64,000 bases of DNA from Shewanella sp. UCD-KL21 (lineage in GTDB: Bacteria; Pseudomonadota; Gammaproteobacteria; Enterobacterales; Shewanellaceae). The stretch is from positions 1-64,000 of the forward strand of contig NZ_MPHK01000016.1 of the NCBI RefSeq assembly GCF_001957135.1. The letters run 5' to 3'. Positions 9,819 to 19,889 of this stretch are shown piece by piece; the stretch's first letter is position 1; each line of letters opens with the position of its first letter. The notes under the pieces were generated by a model. The model had not been told where the DNA came from. It searched no databases and worked only from the letters and a program-made list of their open reading frames with translations. The translations under genes and the position numbers were made by a program.

Positions 9819-10922
9819 TTACTCGCCTTTTAACTCAGTCGTCTTAGGGGTGACTAACTTATCGTCAACTCGCACAGGACGCTCATTGGCAATAATAATC
9901 GCCATACTGGTCTTTTCGAAAACTTTAAACACCATTAACTTGCCATGGAAAATATCAGGCATGGTAATCGCATTATCGTCAGATATTTTGGCTTTTAAGT
10001 TGTCGTAAGCACTGCGGTCAATGGTTGATACCGGCATACCGTCGCTATTAATAACAATGGTTTCACCGTTGCGATAAATACCAAACACATGGCCGGTGTC
10101 GATACCATCAACAGCCCCTTTATCAAGGTAAACAATATCTAACTTGCCAACTTCACGAATATCTTTCTCAATGGCTAACACGTTAGCAGGCACTGTTTCT
10201 GGCGCCGCTTTAGGGATAAAGTAAGCTGACATCAGCGCTTCATCTTCTACTGGTGCTACTTTAAAACCGGCTTTCGATTCGCGTAAGTTACTCAGTAATT
10301 GCACTTTCGAAATGTCGCCAGATTCAATCACTCGACCACTGGCAGTCAAAATAATTTCTTGTCCTAGTAAGTCGCTATTTTCTTTATCAAAAAACTCTCG
10401 ACCTTCTTGGTATACCGCCAGCTTTTCGCCCACAGGTAAATTGGCATTGATATAAACCACATCACCTACTGTATGATGACGCGATGGGCTTTCACCAGCA
10501 AGGATCATTGGCAAGCCATCAAGCCACTCTGGGTCTACGATTCGGTTTTGCACCAAATAAGGCTGGATCAGTGATAAATCAATCGCAGGGATTGGACCAC
10601 CTTTGTCGCTAATGCGCCCTTCAGGGCCTTTTTTGATATGCTGCTTTAATACTAATCGTGGTTGTCCATCGATAAACACTAAGGTGAGTCGATCGCCAGG
10701 ATAAATTAAATGCGGGTTCGCAATCTGTGGATTTGCGCCCCATAATTTAGGCCAGCGCCAAGGATCTTCTAAGAAAAAAGCTGATATATCCCACAGCGTA
10801 TCGCCTTTTTTAACGATATAAGAGTCGGGGTGACCAGACTTTAATGTTAACTTATCCGCCAAAACCAAGGTTGAGGCTATGGTACTTAGTGTCAAAAACG
10901 CGAGTAAAAATATCCGTTTCAT
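9819..10922 (-). CDS. LysM peptidoglycan-binding protein
   Basis: A 367-aa exported protein: signal peptide at residues 1-22 (cleavage after VLA), then a single LysM domain (about residues 35-85; YIVKKGDTLWDISAFF ... NPHLIYPGDRLTL). The remaining roughly 280 residues have no motif I recognise. Genes of this type lie directly upstream of dprA in Shewanella and Vibrio. LysM binds peptidoglycan, so a cell-wall role is likely, but the exact function is unknown. It diverges from def. Confidence 0.9.
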   Translation of the reverse strand: MKRIFLLAFLTLSTIASTLVLADKLTLKSGHPDSYIVKKGDTLWDISAFFLEDPWRWPKLWGANPQIANPHLIYPGDRLTLVFIDGQPRLVLKQHIKKGPEGRISDKGGPIPAIDLSLIQPYLVQNRIVDPEWLDGLPMILAGESPSRHHTVGDVVYINANLPVGEKLAVYQEGREFFDKENSDLLGQEIILTASGRVIESGDISKVQLLSNLRESKAGFKVAPVEDEALMSAYFIPKAAPETVPANVLAIEKDIREVGKLDIVYLDKGAVDGIDTGHVFGIYRNGETIVINSDGMPVSTIDRSAYDNLKAKISDDNAITMPDIFHGKLMVFKVFEKTSMAIIIANERPVRVDDKLVTPKTTELKGE

Positions 10923-11057
10923 GGTTCATTCCATGTGTTTAGCTCTTTATTAGAGCTTTTGCTGTTATTGATAGTCAGTAAGGATTAAAATTAACCCATT
11001 AACCAAGCCAGTATAGCTAACTGGCTGAAATTTGACAGACTTGTTAAGAGTTTATAT

Positions 11058-11570
11058 ATGCCATTATTAAAAGTTTTACGTTTTCCAGATGAAAGATTAC
11101 GCACAGTTGCTAAGCCTGTCACCGATTTTGGTGAGGTTTTGCAAACCCAAATAGATAACATGCTTGAAACAATGAACGAGGAAAAAGGCATTGGACTTGC
11201 GGCAACGCAGGTAGATTTCCATCAACAATTAATTGTGATGGACCTACAGGATGAAGTTGAGCGTCCGACTATTTTCATTAACCCTGAGATTGTCAGCAAA
11301 AGCGGCGAGTTCACTAATGAAGAAGGCTGCCTTTCGGTTCCGGGCATTTACGCCAAAGTTGATCGTGCTGAATTTGTTACCTTAAAAGCCCTAGACCGTC
11401 ACGGTAAAGAGTTTACGGTTGAAGCGGATGAGCTATTTGCTATCTGTCTGCAGCACGAAATGGATCATTTAAAAGGCAAGTTGTTCGTCGATTACTTGTC
11501 AAAAATGAAACGTGACCGTATCAAGACTAAACTTGAGAAAGAAGCCCGTTTAGAAGCAAAAGAAGCATAG
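11058..11570 (+). CDS. def: peptide deformylase
   Basis: A 170-aa metalloenzyme that removes the formyl group from nascent protein N-termini. All three family motifs are present: GIGLAATQ (residues 44-51), EGCLSVPG with metal-ligand Cys91, and QHEMDH with the two histidine ligands and catalytic glutamate (about residues 132-137). It is followed after 8 bp by fmt, the partner enzyme that adds the formyl group to initiator tRNA. Confidence 0.98.
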   Translation: MPLLKVLRFPDERLRTVAKPVTDFGEVLQTQIDNMLETMNEEKGIGLAATQVDFHQQLIVMDLQDEVERPTIFINPEIVSKSGEFTNEEGCLSVPGIYAKVDRAEFVTLKALDRHGKEFTVEADELFAICLQHEMDHLKGKLFVDYLSKMKRDRIKTKLEKEARLEAKEA

Positions 11571-11578
11571 GACTCCAT

Positions 11579-12574
11579 TTGAAACCGTTAAATATTATCT
11601 TTGCTGGCACGCCAGACTTTGCCGCTTTACATTTGCAGGCACTTATTAATTCCGACCACAATGTGATTGCGGTGTATTCGCAGCCTGATAGACCTGCGGG
11701 CCGTGGTAAAAAGCTGCAAGCTAGCCCGGTAAAGCAGCTTGCTGTTGCCAACGATATCCCGGTATATCAGCCGCCATCATTACGCAAAGAGGATGCTCAA
11801 GCTGAGCTTGCTGCCTTAAACGCTGACATTATGGTAGTAGTGGCATACGGGTTAATCCTGCCAAAGATAGTATTAGATACGCCAAAACTGGGTTGTATTA
11901 ATGTGCACGGCTCTATATTGCCTCGCTGGCGTGGCGCCGCGCCAATCCAGCGCGCACTTTGGGCTGGTGACAGCGAAACTGGCGTCACCATTATGCAAAT
12001 GGATATCGGTTTAGATACTGGTGACATGTTGCTAAAAACCTCGCTTAAAATTGAAGACACCGACACTTCTGCAAGCCTGTATAGCAAGCTAGCCGAGCAA
12101 GGCCCACAAGCATTAATCGAAGCGCTTGAAGGTATTAGTGATGGTAGCTTAACCCCAGAGAAGCAAGATGAGTCTTTAGCCAACTATGCTGAAAAGCTAT
12201 CTAAAGAAGAAGCTCAAATAGATTGGACTAAGCCTGCGAAGCAATTATGGCAAGAAATTCGCGCCTTTAATCCTTGGCCTGCCAGTCACTTCGAGCATCA
12301 AGGTAATACCATCAAAGTATGGCAAGCGAGCTACAGTCATGATGTCGATAGTCAGCATGCAAACGCTCAGGCCACACCAGGTACTGTGCTAGAAAGCAAT
12401 AAACAAGGCGTCACCGTCGCTACGGGCGAAGGCACTTTGCAGCTGCAAGTCATGCAATTACCGGGTAAAAAGCAAATGCCTGTCGCTGATATTCTTAACT
12501 CACGCGCAGACTGGTTTGCCCCCGGGGTAAACTTTAACCCTGTCGCTAAAGAAGACAATGAGGCACAGTCATAA
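11579..12574 (+). CDS. fmt: methionyl-tRNA formyltransferase
   Basis: A 331-aa enzyme that formylates Met-tRNAfMet using 10-formyl-tetrahydrofolate. Diagnostic motifs are [11 protein letters not shown] at the N-terminus, the catalytic region [19 protein letters not shown] and the DTGDML motif; the C-terminal tRNA-binding OB-fold-like domain starts near residue 205. Translation starts at TTG, 8 bp after the def stop; no ATG is available without losing the nucleotide-fold start. Its stop overlaps the rsmB start codon in TAATG. Confidence 0.97.
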   Translation: MKPLNIIFAGTPDFAALHLQALINSDHNVIAVYSQPDRPAGRGKKLQASPVKQLAVANDIPVYQPPSLRKEDAQAELAALNADIMVVVAYGLILPKIVLDTPKLGCINVHGSILPRWRGAAPIQRALWAGDSETGVTIMQMDIGLDTGDMLLKTSLKIEDTDTSASLYSKLAEQGPQALIEALEGISDGSLTPEKQDESLANYAEKLSKEEAQIDWTKPAKQLWQEIRAFNPWPASHFEHQGNTIKVWQASYSHDVDSQHANAQATPGTVLESNKQGVTVATGEGTLQLQVMQLPGKKQMPVADILNSRADWFAPGVNFNPVAKEDNEAQS

Positions 12575-13857
12575 TGAATGTTAGAGCGCTCGCAGCCAAA
12601 GCCATTTTCAATGTACTTGAGAAAGGCATTTCACTATCGGTGGCCTTGCCAGATCAACAACAGCATCTCGAAAATGGTAAAGACAAAGCCCTATTAGCAG
12701 AACTTTGTTATGGCGTAATGCGTCAACTGCCACAACTGGATAAATGTGTCAGCGACTGTTTAAGCAAGCCCTTTAAAGGTAAGCAGCGTATATTGCACCA
12801 ATTATTATTGGTGGGTTGTTATCAGCTTTACTTCACTCGAATTCCTGCCCACGCGGCCATTTCAGAAACCGCTGAAGCTTGCAGACAAATGAAATTTGAT
12901 GGCTTAGTTAAAGTGGTTAATGGTGTATTACGCACAATTCAGCGTAAAGAAGCACCACTAAATACTGACAACGATACCCTAAAATACAACACCCCAGCCT
13001 GGTTTATTAAACGCCTAAAATCGGCCTACCCCGATCAATGGCAACAGGTTATTGAGCAAAGTCATCAACGCCCACCAATGTGGCTGCGTAACAATCAACT
13101 ATCACAAACTCGTGAGCAGTACTTAGCCCTACTTGCTGAACAAGAAGTAGAAGCCAGTGCTGGCGAAAGTGATGATGCAATTTTACTTGCTAGTCCAACA
13201 GATGTAATGCGATTACCCGCTTTTGCAGAAGGTGCAGCCTCAGTACAAGATGGCGCCGCGCAGTGGGCAGCAACGCTATTAGCACCAGAAAGTAATGAAC
13301 TGGTTCTTGATGCCTGTGCAGCACCTGGCGGAAAAACCTGTCATCTAATAGAAACTGCGCCCAACATTAGCTTAGTCGCGGTTGATTTTGATGAAAAACG
13401 CTTAGAGCGTGTGCAACAAAATCTGGACAGATTACAATTAAAAGCGCAAGTTATTCATGGTGATGCAGCCAATATTGATACTTGGTGGCAAGGTGAAAAG
13501 TTTGACCGGATCTTATTAGATGCCCCTTGCTCTGCAACCGGTGTCATTCGTCGCCACCCTGACATTAAGTGGCTACGTAAAAACAGCGATATTGATGAAT
13601 TGGCTTTACTGCAACAACAAATCATTGATCATTGCTGGAAATGGCTCAAACCCGGCGGCACCATGCTTTATGCCACTTGCTCAATTTTGCCAGAAGAAAA
13701 CAGCCAGCAAATAGAGCAATTTTTACAACGAACAACCGATGCGACATTAGTACCAATCGCCCAACAATCATCTGCTGATGATATTGGTTGGCAATTGCTA
13801 CCAGGCCAAAACAATTGTGATGGCTTTTACTACGCACGTTTAGTTAAAGCGCTTTAA
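12574..13857 (+). CDS. rsmB: 16S rRNA (cytosine-967-C5)-methyltransferase
   Basis: A 427-aa SAM-dependent rRNA methyltransferase (Sun/RsmB). The N-terminal NusB-like domain (about residues 1-140) precedes a Rossmann methyltransferase domain with the SAM motif [10 protein letters not shown], the DAPCSATG motif and the catalytic cysteine motif [11 protein letters not shown]. Length matches E. coli RsmB (429 aa). Translationally coupled to fmt by a TAATG overlap. Confidence 0.97.
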   Translation: MNVRALAAKAIFNVLEKGISLSVALPDQQQHLENGKDKALLAELCYGVMRQLPQLDKCVSDCLSKPFKGKQRILHQLLLVGCYQLYFTRIPAHAAISETAEACRQMKFDGLVKVVNGVLRTIQRKEAPLNTDNDTLKYNTPAWFIKRLKSAYPDQWQQVIEQSHQRPPMWLRNNQLSQTREQYLALLAEQEVEASAGESDDAILLASPTDVMRLPAFAEGAASVQDGAAQWAATLLAPESNELVLDACAAPGGKTCHLIETAPNISLVAVDFDEKRLERVQQNLDRLQLKAQVIHGDAANIDTWWQGEKFDRILLDAPCSATGVIRRHPDIKWLRKNSDIDELALLQQQIIDHCWKWLKPGGTMLYATCSILPEENSQQIEQFLQRTTDATLVPIAQQSSADDIGWQLLPGQNNCDGFYYARLVKAL

Positions 13858-13886
13858 GCTCGTTTAGTAGGGATACCAGCACAGCA

Positions 13887-15296
13887 ATGAAAATTATTAT
13901 TTTGGGCGCAGGCCAAGTTGGCGGCACACTGGCTGAAAACCTGGTCGGTGAGAATAACGACATCACCTTAGTGGATAATAACCGCGCCAGAGTTAAATAC
14001 TTACAAGATAAATTCGATTTGCAAACCGTCATCGGCCATGGTGCTCACCCGAGCACCTTAAAAAGGGCCGGCGCCGAAGATGCTGATATGCTAATTGCCG
14101 TCACCAACAGTGATGAATGCAATATGGCGGCATGCCATATTGCATACAGCTTATTTGGCACGCCAACCAAAATTGCCCGAATCCGCTCAGAAGCTTACCT
14201 TGAGCAGCGCGACAAATTGTTCATCAATACCGAAGTTAAAAACAGTGACACCAAATTACGTGGTGGCTTTGTTATTGACGAATTGATTGCCCCAGAGCAA
14301 CTAGTTACTGCCTATATTGAACGTTTAGTGCAATACCCTGGCGCACTGCAAGTACTGGAGTTTGCTAAAGGCAAATTAAGCCTAGTGGCCATTAAGGCTT
14401 ATTATGGTGGCCCACTCGTGGGGAATGCACTGGCAACGCTACGTGAACATATGCCCAATATTGATACCCGGGTGGCGGCCATTTTCCGTAAAGGTAAAGC
14501 TATCATGCCCCGAGGCACCACCATTATCGAGGCCGATGATGAAGTGTTTTTCGTTGCCGATACTCGTCACGTTCGCGCAGTAATGAGTGAAATGCAAAAG
14601 CTGGATAATTCCTACCGTAATATCATGATCGCCGGCGGTGGTAATATTGGTTATGGCCTTGCAAAAAGATTACAAAAAAAGCACTCAGTCAAACTCATTG
14701 AACACAGTTTAGAGCGCGCCGAAAGCCTGTCAGAAAGGTTAGAAAACTGCACCGTATTTAACGGTGATGCATCGGATCAAGAATTACTGCAAGAAGAACA
14801 CATTGACCAAACGGATGTGTTTATTGCGGTGACTAACGATGATGAAGCTAACATTATGTCGGCGCTGCTGGCCAAGCGAATGGGCGCTAAAAAAGTTATG
14901 GTGCTTATCCAGCGTGAAGCCTATGTGGATATTGTCCAGGAAGCCAATATCGATATTGCTATTTCGCCGCAGCAAACCACCATTTCAGCTTTACTGACCC
15001 ATATCCGCCAAGGCGATATTTGTAATGTTTACTCATTACGTCGCGGCGCAGCTGAAGCTATCGAAGCCATTGCCCATGGCAGTTCTTCCACCTCAAAAGT
15101 GGTCGGCAAGCAAATCAGCGACATAAAATTACCCCCAGGAACGACCATTGGCGCTATCGTTAGAAATGATGAAGTGATTATGGGTCATGATAAAACCGTC
15201 ATTGAAGAAGGAGATCATGTGATTCTATTTTTAGTAAATAAAAAGTTCATTGGCGATGTAGAAAAGCTGTTCCAACCGAGCGCGTTTTTCTTCTAG
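13887..15296 (+). CDS. trkA: Trk potassium uptake regulatory protein TrkA
   Basis: A 469-aa peripheral membrane protein that gates TrkH/TrkG potassium channels in response to NAD(H)/ATP. It consists of two tandem RCK halves: the first nucleotide-binding site [13 protein letters not shown] at residue 2 and the second [13 protein letters not shown] near residue 236, each followed by a C-terminal RCK subdomain. Slightly longer than E. coli TrkA (458 aa). It is followed after 19 bp by a trkH that carries frameshifts; the intact trkH elsewhere in the window could supply its partner. Confidence 0.97.
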   Translation: MKIIILGAGQVGGTLAENLVGENNDITLVDNNRARVKYLQDKFDLQTVIGHGAHPSTLKRAGAEDADMLIAVTNSDECNMAACHIAYSLFGTPTKIARIRSEAYLEQRDKLFINTEVKNSDTKLRGGFVIDELIAPEQLVTAYIERLVQYPGALQVLEFAKGKLSLVAIKAYYGGPLVGNALATLREHMPNIDTRVAAIFRKGKAIMPRGTTIIEADDEVFFVADTRHVRAVMSEMQKLDNSYRNIMIAGGGNIGYGLAKRLQKKHSVKLIEHSLERAESLSERLENCTVFNGDASDQELLQEEHIDQTDVFIAVTNDDEANIMSALLAKRMGAKKVMVLIQREAYVDIVQEANIDIAISPQQTTISALLTHIRQGDICNVYSLRRGAAEAIEAIAHGSSSTSKVVGKQISDIKLPPGTTIGAIVRNDEVIMGHDKTVIEEGDHVILFLVNKKFIGDVEKLFQPSAFFF

Positions 15297-15315
15297 CGTC
15301 ACCATTAATGGCACT

Positions 15316-16758
15316 ATGCTGAATTTAAAACCGCTACTGTTTGTCATTGGCGCTTTTTTATCTATTCTCACTGGCTTCATGCTGGTGCCAATGGCTTTTG
15401 CGCTGTTTTATCATGAAGAAACTATCGGCGCATTTATGATGTCCGGGTTGTTTAGCGGCTTAGTCGCGATTTTATGTATTCAAGCAGGCCGTAGCAGCGA
15501 CGTTAATCTTAATATCCGCGATATGTTTTTTCTCACCAGCATTACTTGGCTGGTAGTCAGTTTATTTGCCGCCTTACCTTTCACCCTTTACCACGGCATT
15601 AATTATACCGACGCCTTTTTCGAAACCATGTCCGGCATCACCACCACAGGTTCAACTGTGTTGTCGGGCTTAGACGACATGGACCACAGCATTTTAATCT
15701 GGCGCTCCCTATTACAATGGCTTGGTGGTATCGGTTTTATTGTTATGGCAGTGGCCATTCTGCCTTTTCTTAATGTGGGTGGGATGCGCCTGTTTCGCAC
15801 CGAGTCGTCAGATTGGAGCGACAAAACTCCCCCCCCGTACCCTACATATGGCCAAGTACCTTTTTGAAGTCTATGTGGCGCTGACCGTGTTATGTGCCTT
15901 GGCCTATCACTTGGCGGGGATGCATTGGTTTGAAGCCATAAACCATGCCATGACCACACTGTCTACTGGCGGCTATTCAACCTCTGATAGCTCAATGTCA
16001 GCTTTCAGTCCAGCTGCCCATTGGGTGGCCATAGTGTTTATGGCGGCGGGAGGTTTACCACTGCTGATGTTTGTGCAAAGCATTCAGCAAAAAACCTTAA
16101 AGATATGGAATGACGAACAAGTTAAAGGCTTTATAAAATTTATCATCTTGGTGTCGCTAACCCTTGGCTTCTGGCTTTGGCTCAAATCAGATATGGCACT
16201 GCTCGACGCCATGCGCCTATCTGGGTTTAACGTCATCTCGGTGGTCACCACCACGGGCTACGGTTTGACCGATTATCAGGCATGGGGCGCTTTTGCCAGT
16301 ATCTGTTTTTTATTTCTGATGTTTGCTGGTAGCTGCTCCGGCTCGACTTCTGGTGGGATTAAAATATTTCGCTTTCAGATTTCACTTAAAGTCATGCATC
16401 AGCAATTAATTCAGCAAGTTCACCCTCAAGCGGTTGTCAGTAAGCGCTATAATAATCGCGTCATTGATAATGATATTATTCGCTCAATTATGGCCTTTAT
16501 CATGCTGTTTTTGATTGTGATTATATTACTTGCGGTGACCTTGGTACTTACAGGCTTAGATCCTGTAACCAGTATTTCAGGCGCCATTACTGCAGTAACC
16601 AAGTCGGCCCAGGTCTTGGGCCTGTTATTGGGCCTGCGGGTAATTTTGCCAGTTTACCGGATACTGCTAAATGGGCGCTGGCTTTTGGAATGTTATTGGG
16701 GCGATTGGAAATTATTACCGTGGCGGTACTGTTCGCCCCAAAATTCTGGAAGTATTAA
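15316..16758 (+). pseudogene. trkH: TrkH potassium transporter, disrupted by two frameshifts
   Basis: Similarity to TrkH runs through the whole interval, but in three pieces. The first frame reads well up to SSDWSDKT and then meets a run of eight Cs (15829-15836). It terminates at 15867, while the TrkH sequence (PRTLHMAKYLFEVYVAL) continues in the next frame; removing one C restores it. Near 16602 the frame breaks again: AACCAAGTCGG would read TNVGPGLGP if one base were inserted. Beyond that point the original frame gives FASLPDTAKWALAFGMLLGRLE and ends at TAA 16756-16758. Corrected, the protein would be about 480 aa, the usual length. It may be a pseudogene, a slippage-switched gene, or contain sequencing errors. 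A second trkH at 18432-19889 is intact. Confidence 0.85.
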
Positions 16759-16780
16759 TTAGGCTTGCTAACTCAAAGAG

Positions 16781-17335
16781 CTAGCTGGCGACCGCGGTCT
16801 CCCCAAGGCTGACAACATGATCGGCATACACTTTCACATCTTCCCAGTCAGTATAATCAATCACGCTCTTAGGATCGGTCGGGCCGTCAGTCATTTTCAT
16901 AATTAAACGAATCGCCAAGCTGTCATACCAAGTCCATGATGGGTAATTCACCTTACCTGCGATGATTTTCACATCTTGTGGTTGCCAAGGTGAAAGCTCA
17001 ATGAACTTTTGTAGGTATTTATTATTTTCTGGAATGCGTTTTTCAGGCTTACGTGCCACAACGTTGACACAGAAAAAGCTATTGGGCTTGCTGCTCAATT
17101 GTTGTTGGTAGCGATTAACAAATTCAAATACCGACTTATGATAAGAACCATATAAAACACAAGCGCCTAACGCAATAATATCATAGCTTGCCCAATCAAT
17201 GTCAGCATGGTTATTATCAAGAATATTGACCACATCACACTGATGACCGTTATGGACAATCTGCTCTGCAATTGCACGACTAATTTGTGCAGTATGCCCA
17301 CCTCTTGAATAATAAATAACTAAAGTTTTTGCCAT
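16781..17335 (-). CDS. flavodoxin-domain HemG-like protein (copy 1)
   Basis: A 184-aa flavodoxin-fold protein. The FMN phosphate loop is YYSRGGHT (residues 8-15); the HemG-type motifs VNVVARKPEKR and KMTDGPTD are present. It resembles menaquinone-dependent protoporphyrinogen IX oxidase, but the second copy at 17823-18359 keeps more of the E. coli HemG features (TVDGQT loop, IGASIRYG). This copy may have a shifted role, for example a general flavodoxin-type reductase. It converges on the damaged trkH and diverges from the ArsR regulator, 172 bp apart. Confidence 0.8.
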   Translation of the reverse strand: MAKTLVIYYSRGGHTAQISRAIAEQIVHNGHQCDVVNILDNNHADIDWASYDIIALGACVLYGSYHKSVFEFVNRYQQQLSSKPNSFFCVNVVARKPEKRIPENNKYLQKFIELSPWQPQDVKIIAGKVNYPSWTWYDSLAIRLIMKMTDGPTDPKSVIDYTDWEDVKVYADHVVSLGETAVAS

Positions 17336-17507
17336 TTCAACACCGATTGTTGCTTGAATAAGCAGCCATTGTTACAAAAAAGGCTATTATAATCGTGCTC
17401 TTTGATCACAAATTAGAAACGTCTCATATAATTAGATGATAAAATTGAGATCTAAGTTCGCCAGCAGTATGATGAATCTGAGTATTAAATCAGTAATAGG
17501 TAAATAA

Positions 17508-17816
17508 ATGTCTAAAAATATTGATGTAGAGTCGATGCTAGGTAATGCCGAGATGGCAGCCAAATGGCTAAAAGCGATTGCTAATCCTTATCGATTAATG
17601 ATTTTGTGTTTACTGCTGGAAAAAGAACGCAGTGTCACTGAATTAAACGAAACGGTGCCATTAAGCCAATCTGCATTATCTCAACACCTTGCAGTAATTC
17701 GTGCCCAAGATTTAGTCAATACCCGTAAAAGCTCGCAGAACGTGTATTACACCCTAAAAAATGCTGAAGTGACTGAAGTTATCTCAATTTTGCATCGTTT
17801 ATATTGCGCAGCTTAA
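17508..17816 (+). CDS. ArsR/SmtB-family regulator, HlyU/SqrR/BigR-like thiol sensor
   Basis: A 102-aa winged-helix repressor. The recognition helix region is LSQSALSQHLAVIR, typical of ArsR proteins. It has only two cysteines, Cys34 (MILCLL) at the end of helix 2 and Cys100 (RLYCAA) in the last helix. The spacing of 66 residues is the same as in HlyU (Cys38/Cys104) and SqrR (Cys41/Cys107), which sense reactive sulfur or redox state through these residues. No ArsR-type CVC metal site is seen. It lies between the two HemG-like genes, divergent from the first and convergent with the second, so control of one or both is plausible but not shown. Confidence 0.88.
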   Translation: MSKNIDVESMLGNAEMAAKWLKAIANPYRLMILCLLLEKERSVTELNETVPLSQSALSQHLAVIRAQDLVNTRKSSQNVYYTLKNAEVTEVISILHRLYCAA

Positions 17817-17822
17817 TAAGCC

Positions 17823-18359
17823 TTAACGGCTATTAAGCTGAATAAAGTCATTGGCAAACTCATCAACTTTATTCCAATCGGTAAACTCATAAGTCCCCGT
17901 TATATCTGTTGGCCCTTTGGTCATCCACATGATAAAGCGGATCATCACTCGATCCATGGTGCGATATTTAGGGTAATCAATTTTGCCGGCAAACACGCCT
18001 AACAACTGCGGTTGCCACTGAGAAAGCTGTAAAAACTTTCGCATATACGGATTGGTGTCTGGGGTATTTTTAAGGGGTTTTCGAGCAACAACATTTACCG
18101 TAAAAAATGCGCTTTTCATTGAGGATAAGCAGCTCAGGTTTGCCTGTATGAACTCATATAGCTCAGGTCGATGTTTGCCATAACGAATGCTGGCGCCAAT
18201 TAAGACTTTATCAAAATAAGTAAGTGGCAATGATTTAGCCTCTGTGACAGAAACCAAAGTCACCATTTCGCCTGCCTCTTCTAGTAGCAACTTAATCTTG
18301 TTGCAAATAGACAAGGTTTGCCCATCAACTGTCGAATATATCATGATGCTTTTATGCAT
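17823..18359 (-). CDS. hemG: menaquinone-dependent protoporphyrinogen IX oxidase
   Basis: A 178-aa flavodoxin-fold enzyme that oxidises protoporphyrinogen IX to protoporphyrin IX and passes electrons to the respiratory quinone pool. It matches E. coli HemG along its length: the FMN loop STVDGQT, VLIGASIRYGKH, FFTVNVVARKPLKNTP, FAGKIDYPKY and IMWMTKGPTD. It follows the intact trkH on the same strand, the same order as pepQ-yigZ-trkH-hemG in E. coli. With hemF at 5931 the window carries the last two aerobic or anaerobic porphyrinogen oxidation steps. Confidence 0.92.
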   Translation of the reverse strand: MHKSIMIYSTVDGQTLSICNKIKLLLEEAGEMVTLVSVTEAKSLPLTYFDKVLIGASIRYGKHRPELYEFIQANLSCLSSMKSAFFTVNVVARKPLKNTPDTNPYMRKFLQLSQWQPQLLGVFAGKIDYPKYRTMDRVMIRFIMWMTKGPTDITGTYEFTDWNKVDEFANDFIQLNSR

Positions 18360-18431
18360 AACTCTTCCTTTGAAGCGACGATTTCCTCAACAGCAATAAG
18401 CGCTAAATGCCCATTGAAGATAGCTAGGTCA

Positions 18432-19889
18432 TTAGTTTTTCCAAAACGTCGGCGTAAATAACACTAACAAGGTAAACACCTCTAAACGGCCAAATAGCAT
18501 GGCCAGTACCAACACCCATTTAGCGCCATCAGTAACACTGGCATAGTTACTGGCCACCTCTCCTAAGCCTGGGCCGAGGTTATTTATACTGGCAGCAGTT
18601 GCACTAAAGGCGGTAATGGCGTCCATCTCCATTGCCATTAATAACACCATGCAAATGACAAACACTAAGGCATAGGCAGAGAAAAAGCCCCACACCGCAT
18701 CAATGACACGATCAGGCAAAGCAGACTTACCAATTCTAATCGAGTACATGGCCTTAGGGTGTATTAAGCGTTTCATTTCTCGGGAGCCTTGCAGCAGCAA
18801 TAGCACAAAGCGGATCACTTTCATGCCGCCGCCGGTAGAGCCAGCGCAGCCACCAATAAAACTAGAAAAGATTAATAATATAGGCAAAAACAATGGCCAA
18901 GAGTTAAAACTTTCAGTGCCAAAACCAGCCGTAGTGGATATCGACACTACTTGGAAAAAAGCATAATCCAAGGTCTGCTCTGGCGAATCATATAAACCTG
19001 CATTATATAAAGTCGCGAAACAAATAGCGGTTAATACCAATTGAATGCCAATCAAGGCTTTAAATTCAGCATCTCGAAAATAGACTTTAAAATTAATCCC
19101 TCGCCAACTAAATGCGGCGAAATGCAGGCTAAAGTTAACCGCCGCAATCAGTAAAAACACCGCACAAATCACATTGATAAGCGGGCTATTAAAATAGCCA
19201 ATACTGGCATCATGCGTTGAGAAACCACCAATAGCAATGGTCGAAAATGAATGACAAATAGCATCAAAGGCGCTCATGCCAGCAAAATAAAATGCTGTCG
19301 CACAAGCCACAGTTAATAATAAGTAGATATACCAAAGCGCCTTGGCGGTCTCAGCAATTCGCGGTTTCATCTTACTGTCTTTAACCGGCCCGGGTATTTC
19401 AGCTTTATAGAGCTGCATACCACCAATACCTAACAGCGGCAAAATGGCTACCGCTAGCACAATGATCCCCATGCCGCCCATCCACTGCAGCAGATGGCGA
19501 TAAAACAATATCGCTTTGGGCAAATCATCGAGGCCGACAATCACGGTGGCCCCTGTGGTGGTCAACGCTGAAAAGGATTCAAAGAAGCTGTCTGTCCAAC
19601 TTAAGTCGGGTTCGGTAGAAAAGATAAATGGCAGTGCTCCGATGGAGCCCAGTACCGTCCAAAACATCACCACAATCAAAAAGCCTTCGCGGGTGCGTAA
19701 ATCGCCTTTTTGAGACCGGTTTGGATACCAGAGTAAAAAACCTAAAAATAAACTGACGCAAAACGCCTGAATAAATGCAGTACCGCCGCCATCTTTATAA
19801 AAAATGGCAACTAATGCGGGTGGCAGCATAGTGATAGAAAATAATCCCATCAGCAGGCCAGTGATTCTAATAATTGTTTTATATTGCAC
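18432..19889 (-). CDS. trkH: Trk potassium transport membrane protein TrkH (intact copy)
   Basis: A 485-aa integral membrane protein with the four membrane-pore-membrane repeats of K+ channels evolved into a transporter. Selectivity-filter regions are visible as ALTTTGATV, TIAIGGFST, STTAGFGTE and NNLGPGLGE. It ends FTPTFWKN, as TrkH proteins do. Translation appears to start at GTG 19889. TrkH needs TrkA, encoded at 13887-15296. Gene order with yigZ, pepQ and hemG is the canonical one. This copy is probably functional. Confidence 0.95.
   Translation of the reverse strand: MQYKTIIRITGLLMGLFSITMLPPALVAIFYKDGGGTAFIQAFCVSLFLGFLLWYPNRSQKGDLRTREGFLIVVMFWTVLGSIGALPFIFSTEPDLSWTDSFFESFSALTTTGATVIVGLDDLPKAILFYRHLLQWMGGMGIIVLAVAILPLLGIGGMQLYKAEIPGPVKDSKMKPRIAETAKALWYIYLLLTVACATAFYFAGMSAFDAICHSFSTIAIGGFSTHDASIGYFNSPLINVICAVFLLIAAVNFSLHFAAFSWRGINFKVYFRDAEFKALIGIQLVLTAICFATLYNAGLYDSPEQTLDYAFFQVVSISTTAGFGTESFNSWPLFLPILLIFSSFIGGCAGSTGGGMKVIRFVLLLLQGSREMKRLIHPKAMYSIRIGKSALPDRVIDAVWGFFSAYALVFVICMVLLMAMEMDAITAFSATAASINNLGPGLGEVASNYASVTDGAKWVLVLAMLFGRLEVFTLLVLFTPTFWKN

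Noticed and set aside
15722-16762. An open frame that could be read as an independent gene with its own start inside trkH
   Set aside because: Its first 36 codons overlap the true TrkH frame and its last 50 residues are unlike any TrkH. It is the shifted middle part of one disrupted gene.
16781-19889. The trkH/hemG cluster as a simple inverted duplication
   Set aside because: Strands do not mirror (the first hemG-like gene is reversed) and the protein pairs are clearly diverged.
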